Shown here in pieces: positions 1-12,658 of a stretch of 64,000 bases of DNA. A model generated the notes under the pieces. It saw only the letters and a program-made list of their open reading frames with translations. It was not told where the DNA came from and ran no database searches. The position numbers were made by a program, and so were the translations under genes. The stretch covers positions 13,383,001-13,447,000 of the forward strand of contig OX335658.1 in NCBI GenBank assembly GCA_946894095.1, written 5' to 3'. The stretch is from Incurvaria masculella (lineage: Eukaryota; Arthropoda; Insecta; Lepidoptera; Incurvariidae). Position 1 is the first letter of the stretch; each line of letters opens with the position of its first letter.

Positions 1-2243
1 AAATACGAAGAATACAAAAATTGGATAGATTTTAAAATATTTTTTTAAATTCATTTAATAAATACGGTGCGAATAATTAAGGTCCGTATGTAATCCCTAA
101 TTTAAACATGTGAGGTGTTTAACATTGGACCCAATATGTTTTGAATAGATTCTAGTACAATACATGCAGACAATAATAGATATAATGCAGAATGTCTATT
201 CTTTTCAAACACATTTCTGCTGTCACCGAATAAAGTTTCTCCTATATCCATTTCAAATGAGACTATCAAAGAACATGCTCATAATACACATGAAACCGCA
301 AAGATGTTCATTCAGGCGTAGAGACGCTGAACACTTTCGCTAATCCACAAGCGATACACTGCGATACAGAAACGAGAATATCGCTTACATCTCGGTGTAA
401 GTAATCAAACCAATCTGGCTAGAATACATTCTGAGGTTACTGACACATATTAATTTATAAGTATTGCAGTAAAAAACATTGAGTTAATTAATTTTTTTCA
501 GCTAATTTTCGCTGCTTAAAATCAAGAAAACTGTAAGTATCGTAACCATAAAAAGTAAAGTAAATAAAAAAAAAAGCCTTTTTTGGGAAATGTTGTGTAT
601 GAGCTTGGAATATGAACCGTTACATGAACAGGGGCTTAGGCAATGAATTTGAAGGTGTCATCGAATTTAGGCGTGTTTTTTTTAAATCTTGTATGAGCGA
701 AGCCAATATACAAATAGAAATCATGGAGTGGCTGAATGTCATAGACACGATGATAATGTTTACATATCTGCAGCATATTATTTGAACATCGTCGTAAAAA
801 TACCTGACATTACCCATAATAACTTTATAAACATTATAATACGTCCTGTGAAACACAAAGTAAATCAACATAGGCCTTTAAAATATATACATAATTATGC
901 AGATCGGTCGTCCATATTCCCTTGATATTTCACAAGGAGTCTTACTTCACATAAGTCAAATCTAAAGTAACCCTTTTATTTCTTCTGCAAGAAACATAGT
1001 TTTAATGTATTCTCGGCGAGACTGCCGCTGACCCCAAAATTATTTAATCCGAATAAGTAACTGTGTTTACAACAATGTCAAAGAACTCTAAGTATTTCTG
1101 TCTACCGCGAGATTCTTAATAAGGAAGTTATTATAGTCCATTGGTCGTAGGTTGGCCAAACTATATTGAAATCTCCACGGTTGCACAAGTCAACGTTGAT
1201 TGCTTAAGTGGAGCCCTAAACGGCGCGAGAGTTGTGGTGTGTTGATATGCTTTATGAACGATATCGGTCCTGGTGTCTTTGAACATTTTGCAATGAGGTC
1301 GTGTTAATAGCAATCAACTACATCTATCTAGCTAGATTATTCAAAAGTCAGAGATACAATGGGAAGGAACTCTAGAAGAGTCATAGGGCTCCGACAGAAC
1401 GTGCAGACGTTATGAGCCACTTCAACAGGGTTCCTGCTTTTACCTAAAGCTTAAGTTCCTACATTTACGTTGCTTTGCATTGTCACAAGAATCCTTAGGT
1501 TTAAACCATCACTGTACATATTCAAGAATATTGAATTTCACAAGTCGGACACTTGTGCGAGCATGTCCTCAACAACGGGATCATGTATGTAGAGCGTCTG
1601 TGTTATGCTGTCTCCATGGCGTCACGATTGGTCGCCCTCTCACGCGTATCTACACGCTTTCTCCCCCAGAGAGCATTATTCTCTTCATACTATTGCACGG
1701 ACTATTCATCAGACGACGTTGTGTGGATTTTCAATATTTATGAAGAAGATATCAGGTTCGCAAATACCTTGAGATTACAAATTCGTAGATGGTCGAAACG
1801 GAAATTAGACAAATATTCATGTTGTTCATCCTTGTTGATGTGCTCAAATGAAGGGAAAATTATGACATGGCGCCTAGTTATTATGATATCACACTGTGAC
1901 ATGATTTCATAATAGTAGCTATAGCCCAGATCTGCAAAACAAGGTGATGACATTTTTTTTATCTTTAGTAAAAAAAACGAAACCCTTAACAACAGTGAAT
2001 ATGCGAAGGATCCTATAGAGATCCCGTGCCAGGATCTGCTTGATATTACACGGCTACAATGAACTCGATGCAAAACGCAGACAATGGTCATTGCGGCTTC
2101 GACCGTCTATTATTAAATGCGATCGTAGCGAACTAAGCAGGACCCCTGCAATCTAGTTCGACCGAGATGGCATTACTAACTAGCACAATACTCATTACTG
2201 GGCGCCAAAGAATATGAACCCGCGAAAGAAGAAAGAAGGAGCA
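1..2243. other. No gene recognised
   Basis: AT-rich sequence with only short open frames on both strands. I see no conserved protein motif, RNA gene or clear repeat structure here. Confidence 0.5.
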
Positions 2244-2764
2244 CACCAAAGAAGATTCTCCTTGAATGTGTGGATGGGAGTTGTTGACAACCGATTAATC
2301 GGGCCGCACTTTTTTCCTCAAAATTTAAACGGTGATGCATACATTTTTTTTTAAGAAATGATTTGGAACCGTTGCTGGAAGATGTGCCTCAATGTCATGC
2401 CTGTGCACAAGAATGCAAATGATTTACCAGCATGATAGCTGCCCAGCCCACATTTATCGAAATGTGCGACAGTGGATGGATGAACGTTAGCCACACCGAT
2501 GGATCGGCCGAGGCGGGCCGATTCCTTGGCCAGCAAGGTCCCCTGACTTGACACCTTGCGACTTTTACCTTTGGGGTCATATGAAGGAGTCGGTGTACTC
2601 CACGCCTGTAAATACCTGCAGTGGAGGAGCTTACGGAGAGAATAATAGCCGCGGCACAGCAAATACGTGAAACTTTAACACCACGGGTGACAAAAACGGA
2701 AGTGCGAAAAAGATTACGTGCGTGTTTTAGGAACCGAAGGCTTCAGTTTGAACAGGATCTGTAA
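2244..2764 (+). pseudogene. Tc1/mariner-superfamily (IS630-like, DD41D spacing) transposase remnant
   Basis: C-terminal half of a DDE transposase of the type often annotated in insects with DUF4817. Segments in order: HQRRFSLNVWMGVVDNRLIG (2244 on), IYQHDSCPAHIYRNVRQWM (from 2419), RWIGRGGPIPWPARSPDLTP, CDFYLWGHMKESVYSTPVNT, and IIAAAQQIRETLTPRV ... NRRLQFEQDL ending TAA at 2762. The second and third acidic positions (HD and PCD) are 41 residues apart. It is broken by an in-frame stop just after WMDER and by frameshifts around 2350-2400 and 2640. The N-terminal half is missing. Open frames on the opposite strand here are shadows. Confidence 0.85.
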
Positions 2765-5544
2765 TTTTAAGTTTGAGGTAAAATTGTAAATTGTAAAATA
2801 AATGTAAGTAATTTAATCGTTGACTGTTTTTTTACACCTCGATAAGGACTCCTTAAATTAAAAAAGTCGTCAGCGCAAAACAAACTAAACAAAAAAACGT
2901 GTAACTTTTTTGCAACTGTACAACATTTGTACATTTTCTGAAAGCTTATAAAATTATGACGTTATTTTCATGATTTGCATGCCACGTGTCAGACTTTTTT
3001 TTTTAGTAATCCTCTTTGATTTAAATACATTTAGTGTTTTTTTTTCATAACCTGTGATTTATGACCTTTTATTTCTGAGATTACGGACATTTTGAGGGAA
3101 CATATTTTTTATAGTAGTCTCTCATTCGTCACCTATTAGATAAGAGCTGATTAAGTACCCAGAGTGGAGTAGTTATTTTATAATTATATTTTTTTGGTAA
3201 CAAGGCAGAATTAAAACCTAAATAACTCAAATACTATTGATTTTCGACCCCCAGTTGATTGGGACAAATATGTTGCAAATTAGCTCTAGAATGACCCCTT
3301 AGAAGGAATGTATCGAATTACCAAACAACCTGTATATGTCATCATATAATCAGGCGAATACTATACACTAGGCGGCAATTTCGACATTCATCTGGATCAT
3401 CGACCTCTGTCCAAAGTTCATTAATAATTTCGGGCCTAATTCGAAATCGATAAGATACTTTTGTCCCCAGCGGTGCCCATGAAAATAACTACTTCTAACA
3501 ATGTGATTCTTACATATCAGTGTCTAAGGTACGTAATGCATTGGCAAACATACAAATTTAGGTAGAGGCTTATAGTCTTATAGGATCTTTCGATTTCAAA
3601 GCTGTGTAAGGGGTGAAAGGACTTCTTATCGATGGCGATTTGTAGACATGAGATCGTACACAGGCCGACGTCCAAGCAAGGTACCTAGTAGTCACGCAAG
3701 CGTAAAATCGCTCAAACCAAAATAATTATGTTTGCGCTGGGTCGATGTATTTTCGTTCGCGTTATGCTTCTGTTGTACAAAGATTTGCACTCTTTTCCTT
3801 TAGTCCTTTACTACCTTGAACCATATTTGAGCATCGTGGTTATCTGTAAAAGCGAACATATTTTCATTGGGTTTTTTATGCAACCTGAAATCTAGGGTCA
3901 TTCTCTGTGTTTTACCGTCTTTACCATAAATAATGGTTATCCGTCTGCCTAACGAAGTCCCTGTCCCCTTTCTGATATAGTTCTATGCGCAAAAGTTCCT
4001 CTAGACCCATTATCTTTACGATCGGTAAACTGTGGAATGCACCTGCCGAGATATTTCCCCCTAAGTATAACCTGTAGTCCTTTGTATTTAGTAATTCCCA
4101 TGGGCCTGCCGTACGTCATATAATCTTTAAATAAAAGTTTTACATAAAAACCTACAGCAGCTCCAGCTGCTATCAGTTTTCAGCCTTTAAATCAGATCGG
4201 ATGAGTGTGCGTAATTTTAAAGCTAAACATGTCCTTTAACAAGAAACTTTCCTCCGTAAACTTTACTTCTGATTTCTTAGAACCGGTTATCTAGATTCCT
4301 TATGTTATAACTTTAAAAGTCGTCGTTTCTTGTGCTCTGGGATTTACAATTTTAACGTATGCATGTTTGCATTATTTTTTAGTATAATTTTATATTTGGT
4401 AGATACCGTTCTTATTTATTTATGCACCGTAGCAATCTCCAAGTATTCGTGTACATGGCTAGTCCCTGTGAACCAGGTAGCTTTGCGTTTTTCATATTAT
4501 ACGCATGGCTCAAGCATATTATTTTAAAATCTATTCAGAATTTGGATTGGGTATCGCAAGTGCTGCCCCATAGCTGTGTGCCAATACATACATTTGAGAA
4601 TGGCCGTGTAGATGAGCTGTTGGTTCTGTAAGATCAAACTGGAGTATAACCTAAGGATAAAAAAACAATGTAAAATAAAAAACCAAGAACGTTAAGGAGG
4701 TGAAAAACCTATAGAGCAAGCTTCAACTAAATGGCTAATACTTATTCGTCACCAAGTGCTGATTTGTTTTAATCGACACTAAATCGGGGCTTCATTTAGT
4801 GTGTATTATATTATATACTGGTATATTGTTTATATACTGGTATTGATGGCAAGATAGTAAGAAAGACGCCTTACGTGCTAAGACGATTGTTTGTTTATAA
4901 AATATATTTATTATTTTAACTTAAATAATAATATTTGTCAAACTATTTCCAAGTTCAAACATGTAAACATTTGAAAACATGTAAAATAAAAACCGCGAAC
5001 TATACCAGTTCACACCTATCTGTGCAATAAATGAAACATTCCTACGGTTGCACAAGCGAATAGACCAGAGCCGTGCCAGAGCAGACTTTCAGTTAGGGTC
5101 CTAACCCAACCATGGTAGAAATTTCATTCTGGTTTGACCTACTGTTTCAGTTCGCTTTCACTCGCACCTAGCTACAAAAAACAAACCACTTAGACCGTGT
5201 CATCAACTATTAATTCGGTTACAAAACCAACCAAGAGTTATTTTTATTTTTTAGATATTGTCATCGTAATTGTTAATTTCTACTATTAAATCGTTCCGAA
5301 TTAGCGGCGAATGCTAAACGATGTTTTGAAACACCATTTTTTTAGTATTTCGCTTTACTGTTTCTTAATTAGATACAAAGCAATCACTTGCATATAAATA
5401 CTTAAGAGCTTTCGAATTTTTGCAATGATTGAAGCAGCATCTTGTGTATATTTACCTAATTTAGGTATCTTACTTTACCATCATTTAGTAAACGGTATTT
5501 TGATAATTTTATGTATTTAATGGATACGACATTACCGTTATCTC
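2765..5544. other. Non-coding AT-rich stretch; possible LINE tail near 4.02 kb
   Basis: No gene seen. Around 4018-4080 (plus) the frame TIGKLWNAPAEIFPPKYNL resembles the end of a non-LTR retrotransposon ORF2 (LWN.LP.EIFP), which is weak evidence for a LINE remnant. The rest shows no recognisable feature. Confidence 0.4.
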
Positions 5545-5667
5545 ATTAATTTGAGTTTCAGCGACATCTACATTTTAAGCATTGTAATCAGATTTTGAAA
5601 ATAATCTGAAAAAGTAAAATCTGATTACAACGCTTAAAATGTAGATGTCGCTGAAACTCAAATTAAT
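5545..5667. repeat. Near-perfect palindrome (foldback element)
   Basis: The arms ATTAATTTGAGTTTCAGCG... and its complement are almost identical over about 58 bp each, around a short loop. A diverged half copy (ttcaacgacatctacattt-gaagcattataatcaaattttgaaaataat) is present near 61499-61552, so it is a dispersed family. Confidence 0.85.
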
Positions 5668-5885
5668 CGGTATTTTGTCATGTTCTCGCGAGGTTCTACT
5701 CTATTAGAAAACGTCATAATCTTTACTTAACTTGGATTTTGGCATCGATTGCATTCTAAACGTTGCAGGTTTGAACCATTTATTGATTTAAGATTTTACG
5801 GCGACATCTATGTTAAAGCATTATGATAAATCAAGCAAAGGAATAATGGTTTTGAAAAAACACGATTTTTTGGTCTAGATATTTA

Positions 5886-6030
5886 TCTGGATAGCTCAGC
5901 GGTACAGCAGTGGACATCTTATCTAAAGATCATGTTCCGGCATGGTTTTCATAGCCCCCCTGAATGTTCGAAAACGAATGGGCGTCGTCGAGGTCCTGGC
6001 GTACGCCATATGCCGCGCTTAACATAAAAA
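5886..6030 (+). repeat. Possible SINE or LINE-tail fragment
   Basis: The start resembles a Pol III A box (GGATAGCTCAGCGGTA). The following segment (cagcccccctgaa-gttcg ... gggcgtcgtc ... gccgcgctta) also occurs at 25300-25370 next to a LINE-like tail. Type uncertain. Confidence 0.4.
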
Positions 6031-6522
6031 AAATGATCGCAGACTCTCATCCTGCTTCAGACCACCAAATATTTTTCTTATTGATTAAAAATCGGAATCC
6101 TCAATGTATTTGTCGCTGTAGAACTTCATTAAATAGAAATAAAATATTTGAATCGTGCATTTTTTCCTGTTATGTTTCTTTAGCTATAAAACTATATTAA
6201 GCATTGATACCCATTCTTCTACATTTCTGAGTTCAAAGAAATCCAACAGGAAAATGTGTAATGCATATATTTATTACTAGTTGAGATACCTGGCTCCGCT
6301 TGGGTCAACGTCGTTTTTAACATTTAATGTTATATTAGTTCCCTTTCATGCAGACATACATATTACATACTTACATCCCCTTTTTTACCCTCTTTGAGTT
6401 AAATTTTCGCTACAAAAGGTAGGCTAAGTTCTTTTCCCAAGGTCCAGACTCTCTATACCAATTTTAATTAGTTCAGTGGTTTATGGGTGAAAACGGTAAC
6501 TGATTTGGTCTATTACTGTTAA

Positions 6523-6834
6523 TATGTTTTCGGATAGACAGTGTTATAAATCGCTTACTTGTTTAAGTCGACGTTTCGTCCACCGCATTGTAGACTTCTT
6601 CAGGACTCGCGGCGCGAACTGGAGGACTTCCGACAATGCGGTGGACGAAACGTCGACTTAAACAAGTAAGCGATTTATTTATTTATTTATTTATTGGAAG
6701 GAAAACTTACAGTTAACAAAACATCAAATTCACAAATTACAATAAATAAGAGAGTAGGCTAACAAGTTTTCACAAATAAAAAGTTACTTAATATAATTAA
6801 AATTTAAATTAAAACACTGTCTATCCGAAAACAT
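6523..6834. repeat. Foldback element with nested insertion
   Basis: The left arm ATGTTTTCGGATAGACAG ... GTTTAAGTCGACGTTTCG is mirrored by CGAAACGTCGACTTAAAC ... CTGTCTATCCGAAAACAT. The right arm is interrupted after 6676 by about 140 bp of AT-rich sequence that starts with tttatt repeats and resembles a retroelement tail. The inner hairpin core is gacgtttcgtccaccgcattg and its complement. Confidence 0.8.
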
Positions 6835-9370
6835 TTTTATAACAAGGTGTAACAACAGTGAAAGTCTAAATAAACATATGATTATGATTGGTTATAGTCA
6901 TCTTTCGAAGCATGATATAATTTTACATTGAGTAAATGTAAAATCCGTAGGCTCGCTCTATGGTGCAGAACAATGTAAAGACATGACAATATTTATAAAA
7001 TTTGCTAAGTATCTGCTTATTCATTCGAAGGGGCAACCATTACTAGAATAAACATTGAAACACACAAACTGAACGCCACTGGGAGATTCGAAGTCCTCAG
7101 CCAGCCCGACATGCTGGCGGCACGTAGACAGCATTTATAATAATGTGTTGCAACTCGCTTAGGCGCAGCCGGAGAGGCTGTGGCGAAACTAATCTCGTCT
7201 TGAGTGGTACCTTCCGATTCAGAAACCCGTACGTTCCGCTGATGACATTTAAAAGCGTTGAGAACGGTAGTAACAGAAAAGAATAGTTCTTGCATGAGTT
7301 TGGATTGAAATGTTCTGTACTGTAGAGACTAACACCGGTTTAAATTCCTGCTTTACTGTTTTTTCCACATATAACTTTTTAATTCTTACTCATAAACTTA
7401 TTACCTCTTCCGAGAAGCAACTCCGTTTGTCAAAGCTTTTCAAGAAAGGAAGGCGACCGAAAGAAGCGAAGCTGCGAAGTTTTTTTGGACTAGTTCATCT
7501 CAAAATTTACGCTTTCATCCACCCTCTTGATAGTTGAAGTTTTCTGTGGCCTTAATATCTCTAGAATATTCGACTCCGACGGCCGACTTACAAGAACATC
7601 TAGAACCTCTAACAATTGTTCCTCATTGTCAAAACCAGGTTCCGTCAAATCGTGTTACTGCTAAGATGCACTGGCGTTAGATGGCCACCAACGTGACACA
7701 TGGACGAAATGTCAAAGTAACGCAAAGTGACGTCACAAAGAACTACTTTTAGTTAGTCTTAGTTTCGGTTACGACTATTTATCTCAGCCTAAGTTCTCAG
7801 CTTAGTTCCAGACGAAACAGTATAGATTTTGGCAAGCAAGTACTATGAGAGTGACAAATGTCAAATTTGACAGACGGAAGGAGACCACGTTTGCCAAGCC
7901 AAGCCTATATAAATTTTAACCGTCTTCCTCGAAAGACGAAGCTTTCTCTGGCCACACATATTATATGATACCGTACTTTACTTCTTATTTCTCCACATAT
8001 TATGCTTATTTTATTTATCATACTTATCACAGCCACGGTGAAAAACGACTGGCTAACTCAATTTTAAGATGAAATAAAATAGTTAAGTATATGATTTGAG
8101 ATTAGCTCGGTTGTAATCACTTATTGAAAACACAAAAGCCGGTGTAATACTGCAAGAGGAGATCAAGCTAACCTTGGATGCAAGTGAACGTACAAATCTA
8201 ACAGAAATACTTCCCACCGTTCCGAGCGCCTTGCAAGCAAGTGCAATGAGCACTAATTATTACTACATAGCTTAACACAAAATATCTCAATTATTGTAAG
8301 TAAGTATGTATACCAATTTCTATAGCCGAAACAAGGATAGCATTGTCAACTTTTATTGTTTTGGCACTAACTGATTCCGACTCTATCTATATAAGTTCTA
8401 TAGCACTATAGAAGTTCATACATGCTCAAATACCTTCACGCTGTTTTCCTGGAAGGCTCAGCAGAGACAGCGTCATAACGTACAATCGCATACTCACTTC
8501 GCTTGACACATTCATGGATCTCTTCCCACATATTCTTCGATTACCAGTGCTTCTCTTGCCCTATCTTTAAAAAGCACTTCACCAATCCAGTCATGGTAAG
8601 TACGGGGATCATCGTAAGAAATATGTAAAGCATTTCTTACCATGGCTTCACCGATTACCAAAAAATTCTTGATGCCAATAAAACGTATTAATTCAATGCG
8701 CATCAACGCAGTATAACGGTAGCACAAAACTACTTTAATGGGCCAAAATACTTCACTTTACAGACAGGCAAGAGATATACAATTATAAGCAACCTTTGGC
8801 CGACTGTTGACCGAGGTCTTCCACTTTCGATGTCGCTCCATGCTTCGTCATTGTTCAAGTCTGATATAAAGTTATGTTCGACAGCGAACACATTTTTTAC
8901 TTTTGGTTTTTAGATGGATTTCTTTTTGTATTGGTCTTCGCTCCGTAAGAACATTGATTCTATTTTTATTTCAATTGAATTTTTGGTTATTATTAGATTC
9001 GGATTCATCATTAATTAACGAGATCGAGAACAAGGTCTGTGTTAATCCGTCAGTCAAGGTGGCAATATGTACCCCAATTTTTTAGAGATTCACTCATTAG
9101 AACCCACGACACATGACGCCATTGCAGATAGAACTTTGTGCTTGTACTTCGGCGGAAATATGATGGCAGGAAGTGCATTCCATAATTTAGCAGTATGATA
9201 GATGCACGAACAAACTTGTCGCCTTATGCCCATGGGCGGCAATTCAAATTTGAATGCATATGATCCTTCCTTTTGAGAATCCTTTCAGTATTCCAGACGA
9301 GCGATTCTTTTGATTCCCTGCGAGCGACCATTTATATCATTAAAGCTATCATTTTAGCTGAAAATAATCT
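6835..9370. other. No gene recognised; one dispersed repeat at 7727-7796
   Basis: The segment gacgtcacaaagaactactttt ... cgactatttatctcagcc at 7727-7796 recurs at 9491-9513 plus 9808-9848 (split) and at 12898-12962. The open frames at 7017-7295 (minus) and 8512-8727 (minus) show no motif I recognise. Confidence 0.5.
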
Positions 9371-9516
9371 AAGGCTGAGAGTACTACTTTTCGTTAGTCT
9401 CAGACTGAGATGAATAGTCGTAACTGAAAGAAGTTCTTTGTGGCGCCACTTTGCATTGCTTTGAGATTTTGTCCCTACAAAATGTGTCAAAGCGACGTCA
9501 CAAAGTACTACTTTTT

Positions 9517-9807
9517 AGGGTTCCGTACCCAAAGGGTGAAAATGGAACCCTATTACCAAGCCTCCGCTGTCCGTCCGTCCGTCCGTCCGTCACAGGGCTG
9601 TATCTCATGAACCGTAATAGGTAGGCAGCTGAATTTTTCACAGAGTGTGTATTTATTTTTTCGCTATAAGAACAAATAGGTCAAATAAAATAATAATAAA
9701 AATTAAAGGGGGGTCCCATACAAAAAACGTGATTTTTTTGTGTTAAATCTTGTAAGATGGTACGGAACCCTTCGTGTTCGAGTCCGACTCACACTTGGCG
9801 GGTTTTT
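9517..9807 (+). mobile_element. AGGGTTCCGTACC-type lepidopteran interspersed repeat (copy 1)
   Basis: About 290 bp, starting AGGGTTCCGTACCCAAAGGG, followed by a (GTCC)n run, ACAGGGCTGTATCTCATGAA, and ending GGTACGGAACCCTTCGTG ... GAGTCCGACTC. Subterminal inverted repeats AGGGTTCCGTACC and GGTACGGAACCCT are visible. It interrupts another repeat (9486-9513 continuing at 9808), which fixes both ends. Related copies lie at 26353, 46277 and 59698. Confidence 0.85.
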
Positions 9808-12308
9808 GTTAGTTTCAGCTTCAATTATGACTATTTATCTCAGCTTAGGTATTTAAATTGATATTCATAAAACTAAGACCAACTTCGCGGAACTTCCAAA
9901 AACCATCATGAGTAATATTCTTTAGAAAAGCATAATGCAGAAGCGAGTTATGACCAGAGGAAATGACCAGTCTACAATGTTAGTAGGCCATATTACACAA
10001 TGTACGTAAATCTGCATGCGATCGCATCGTTGTTGCGTGGATAGAATAGAAAATATGATAAAGAATTCTGCGGTAGCAGTAATAATGAAATGTGTTGGAT
10101 AGAATTACCTATTTGTGCCAATTTTGAAATCTCATTAAAATATATAGTAGTTTGCCTATATTTCAGTGTTCTAGTACTTTGGTTCTAAAAGTATCAATTT
10201 TCGAATATGATTATTTTAAGGGGTATGTGTGTATGTATATATGTAATAAGGTAATAGAATACATTATTAATTTTTTAACTGGGTGATAGAATGAATTTAA
10301 CAGTCAGTGTAAATGCGAAAACTTTTTATGAATGAATCACCGGCAGTTAATGCGCAAACGAAAAAAAGTTCATCAAAGCTCGACACCAGAACCAAGGCGT
10401 ATTTCAAGGTGATATTTTTTTTATACTTTTCCTCTTGTCACTGCCTTATCGGTCCGGCTGATCTGGACTGAAGACCCTAGTCCGAGTTTAACGTAATCGC
10501 CAATATTTTTAAAGAGGAAAGTTGAAGTTAATTTCAAATCATAGACAGGCGCATCCAAAGACAACAATATTAAACATTTCAATTGAGAGTGTTTAACATG
10601 AAGAAAGTAAACAGGGATGCGAACATTATCGATCACATATCACCCATCTTGAAAACCCAGTCAAAGACCTCATTTGCAGTTCCGAAGCAACGCATGTTTG
10701 GGGACTTCACTTCGATAAAAATCGTTATGACTGTTTCGTTGCTGGGGCGAAAAAAACTGAGAGTTCGAGAATCGTCTGAACCATTGTCAAGATGTATAAT
10801 GTGAGATGTATGCATTTAAAATCGACCGTGAAGCAAGATCCGTGTAAAACGAACTACTTTACGAATATACTGCAAGGCTGGACCCGAACCAGCAAAACAT
10901 ACCATTCGCGGGTGTTGCGTCTAACTAATTTCGCCACCTGCTGTATGCCCATAGTTTGGAATTATCCTACAGTCCCTCTTCCCGCAGTCAATGCCTCCTA
11001 CTAACACAGTATTTAAGATTATACCTGCATACATTTTTTAACGCTTTACATGCGTTACGGACCTTGACTGCAAAGATTGAACATTCAAACATATTGCCGT
11101 CGTCACCAAAATCATCTTTGGTATCAGACGCTAGAGCCGGTCATAGGTTGACTTACAGGGATCTTTCTTTAATTAACGTGTCCTTGCTTAACGGTCGATT
11201 ATACATACACGTCACATTACTTGGAAAAAGCGACGTACACGCTTAGTACGAATAAGTATATTTACTTAAGATGTATAATGTTGACGTTTTTACTTGCGTG
11301 TCGTCCTATTATCAAATCTGTTACGTAACTGCCTTTTTCTTAAAACGTAAAACCCGCACTCAGGCCTCGGTCAGTTGTGACTCACCAGTAGTCTGTGGCA
11401 TTCTCCAAATTACTGAAAGCATGAAATTAAATTACAGGACAATGACCATTCTTCTGTCTACGGGCTTGTTGAAATAAGGCGCCAACTTGAATGTTTTACA
11501 ATGACATATACGCAGTTAAGTTTTATATACATGCTTAGACCAATTTTAATCGATAAAAAAAATACCGCACGAAACTATAGATATCAAGTTAAAAATTACT
11601 TTAATAAATAAGCTGGGATTTTTCCCAAATTGGAAACAGACCATTAAAAAAAATTTGCCAAATCATATCATGGATGGTGCCGCCCGCCGCCGTCAGGAGT
11701 AAACTCAACCATCAAACAACTTCTATCTTTATAATCAACATACTGTGCAAAAGTAAAAATGCGAAAAATCATCGTAAAGCGACGTACAGTCGACCAAAGG
11801 TTAAAGGATACACTTCCGGTTAAGCGTAAAAATAAATGGTGTTTAAATACAACCTCTGATTAAATTTTGTTAGGGTTTTGTTTACTCAGTAGCTAGTAGA
11901 CTTCCTCTATACTCAACACTATAATTGTTTCCAAAAGTCAAAGTATTTTGACTGTTCATCTTCCATGTTCAGTCACATAAAATAATAATAAAAATAATTT
12001 GGAGTTGAAACATTTTTCCTCCGATGATTTAAATTTACAAACCCGGCCGGACTGACCGTAATTCAGGACCGCGCCGACACTATGATTAGCCGTCTTCGAC
12101 CGTTATATTTTTCTCCAAGAAAAATCGCTCGCGCTCGCGTGCCCACGCCGCGGCGTCGAGCCGTCGCGTGCCCGCGGAGAGATCGGGGGATGCTGAGCGA
12201 GGAATTCGCGCCTGATCGTGCAGCGATTCGTGCATATGTTAGTGGCTTTCTAAATCAAATAAACGTGTCGATACTTGCTCTCGTTTCGATTGTCCGTCCT
12301 GAGTGGTC
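9808..12308. other. No gene recognised; tRNA-like SINE head at 10873-10945 (minus)
   Basis: The complement of 10873-10945 contains an A-box-like TGGCGAAATTAGTTAGACG and a B-box-like GGTTCGGGTCC at tRNA spacing. However, the acceptor stem does not pair, so I read it as a tRNA-derived SINE head, not a tRNA gene. 12080-12200 is a GC-rich patch without a recognisable product. Confidence 0.45.
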
Positions 12309-12658
12309 AGTCTGAGTTCTCACCTAAATTGGCGTTTACGGCAAACAGATCGACTGGCGTTTTCCGTAAAAACGTCAAATCCATACACATTTTTACTAGA
12401 TATTTTGTGGTTTTACTTCTTCAAGCTGTCAAAGTCAAACTCGCACTTCCGATTTGTATGAAAACGCGGAGTCGGCGCAAACGGAAACGTCCACGTATTT
12501 ACGGCAACGTTGAGTAGGTAAGTTGTCAAATCAAACTCGGACTCGCAAATGTTAGTTCGATTAACGCCCACTGCGCGCGCTCTTTAATTTTTCCATACAT
12601 TTGAAAACGCCAGTCGATCGGTTTGCCGTAAACGCCAATTTAGGTGACAACTGAGACT
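12309..12658. mobile_element. MITE with ~45-bp terminal inverted repeats (copy 1)
   Basis: The left end is AGTCTGAGTTCTCACCTAAA and the complement of the right end is AGTCTCAGTTGTCACCTAAA. Pairing continues through TTGGCGTTTACGGCAAAC and GATCGACTGGCGTTTTC. It is non-coding. A second copy lies at 27031-27363 in the opposite orientation, flanked by TA, which suggests a Tc1/mariner-type non-autonomous element. Confidence 0.85.

Noticed and set aside
8512..8727. 71-codon minus-strand frame as a gene
   Set aside because: No recognisable domain, no neighbouring exon with compatible splice sites, and such lengths are expected by chance in this much sequence.
10873..10945. tRNA gene on the minus strand
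   Set aside because: A- and B-box-like motifs are present, but the acceptor stem does not pair and no convincing anticodon arm is seen.
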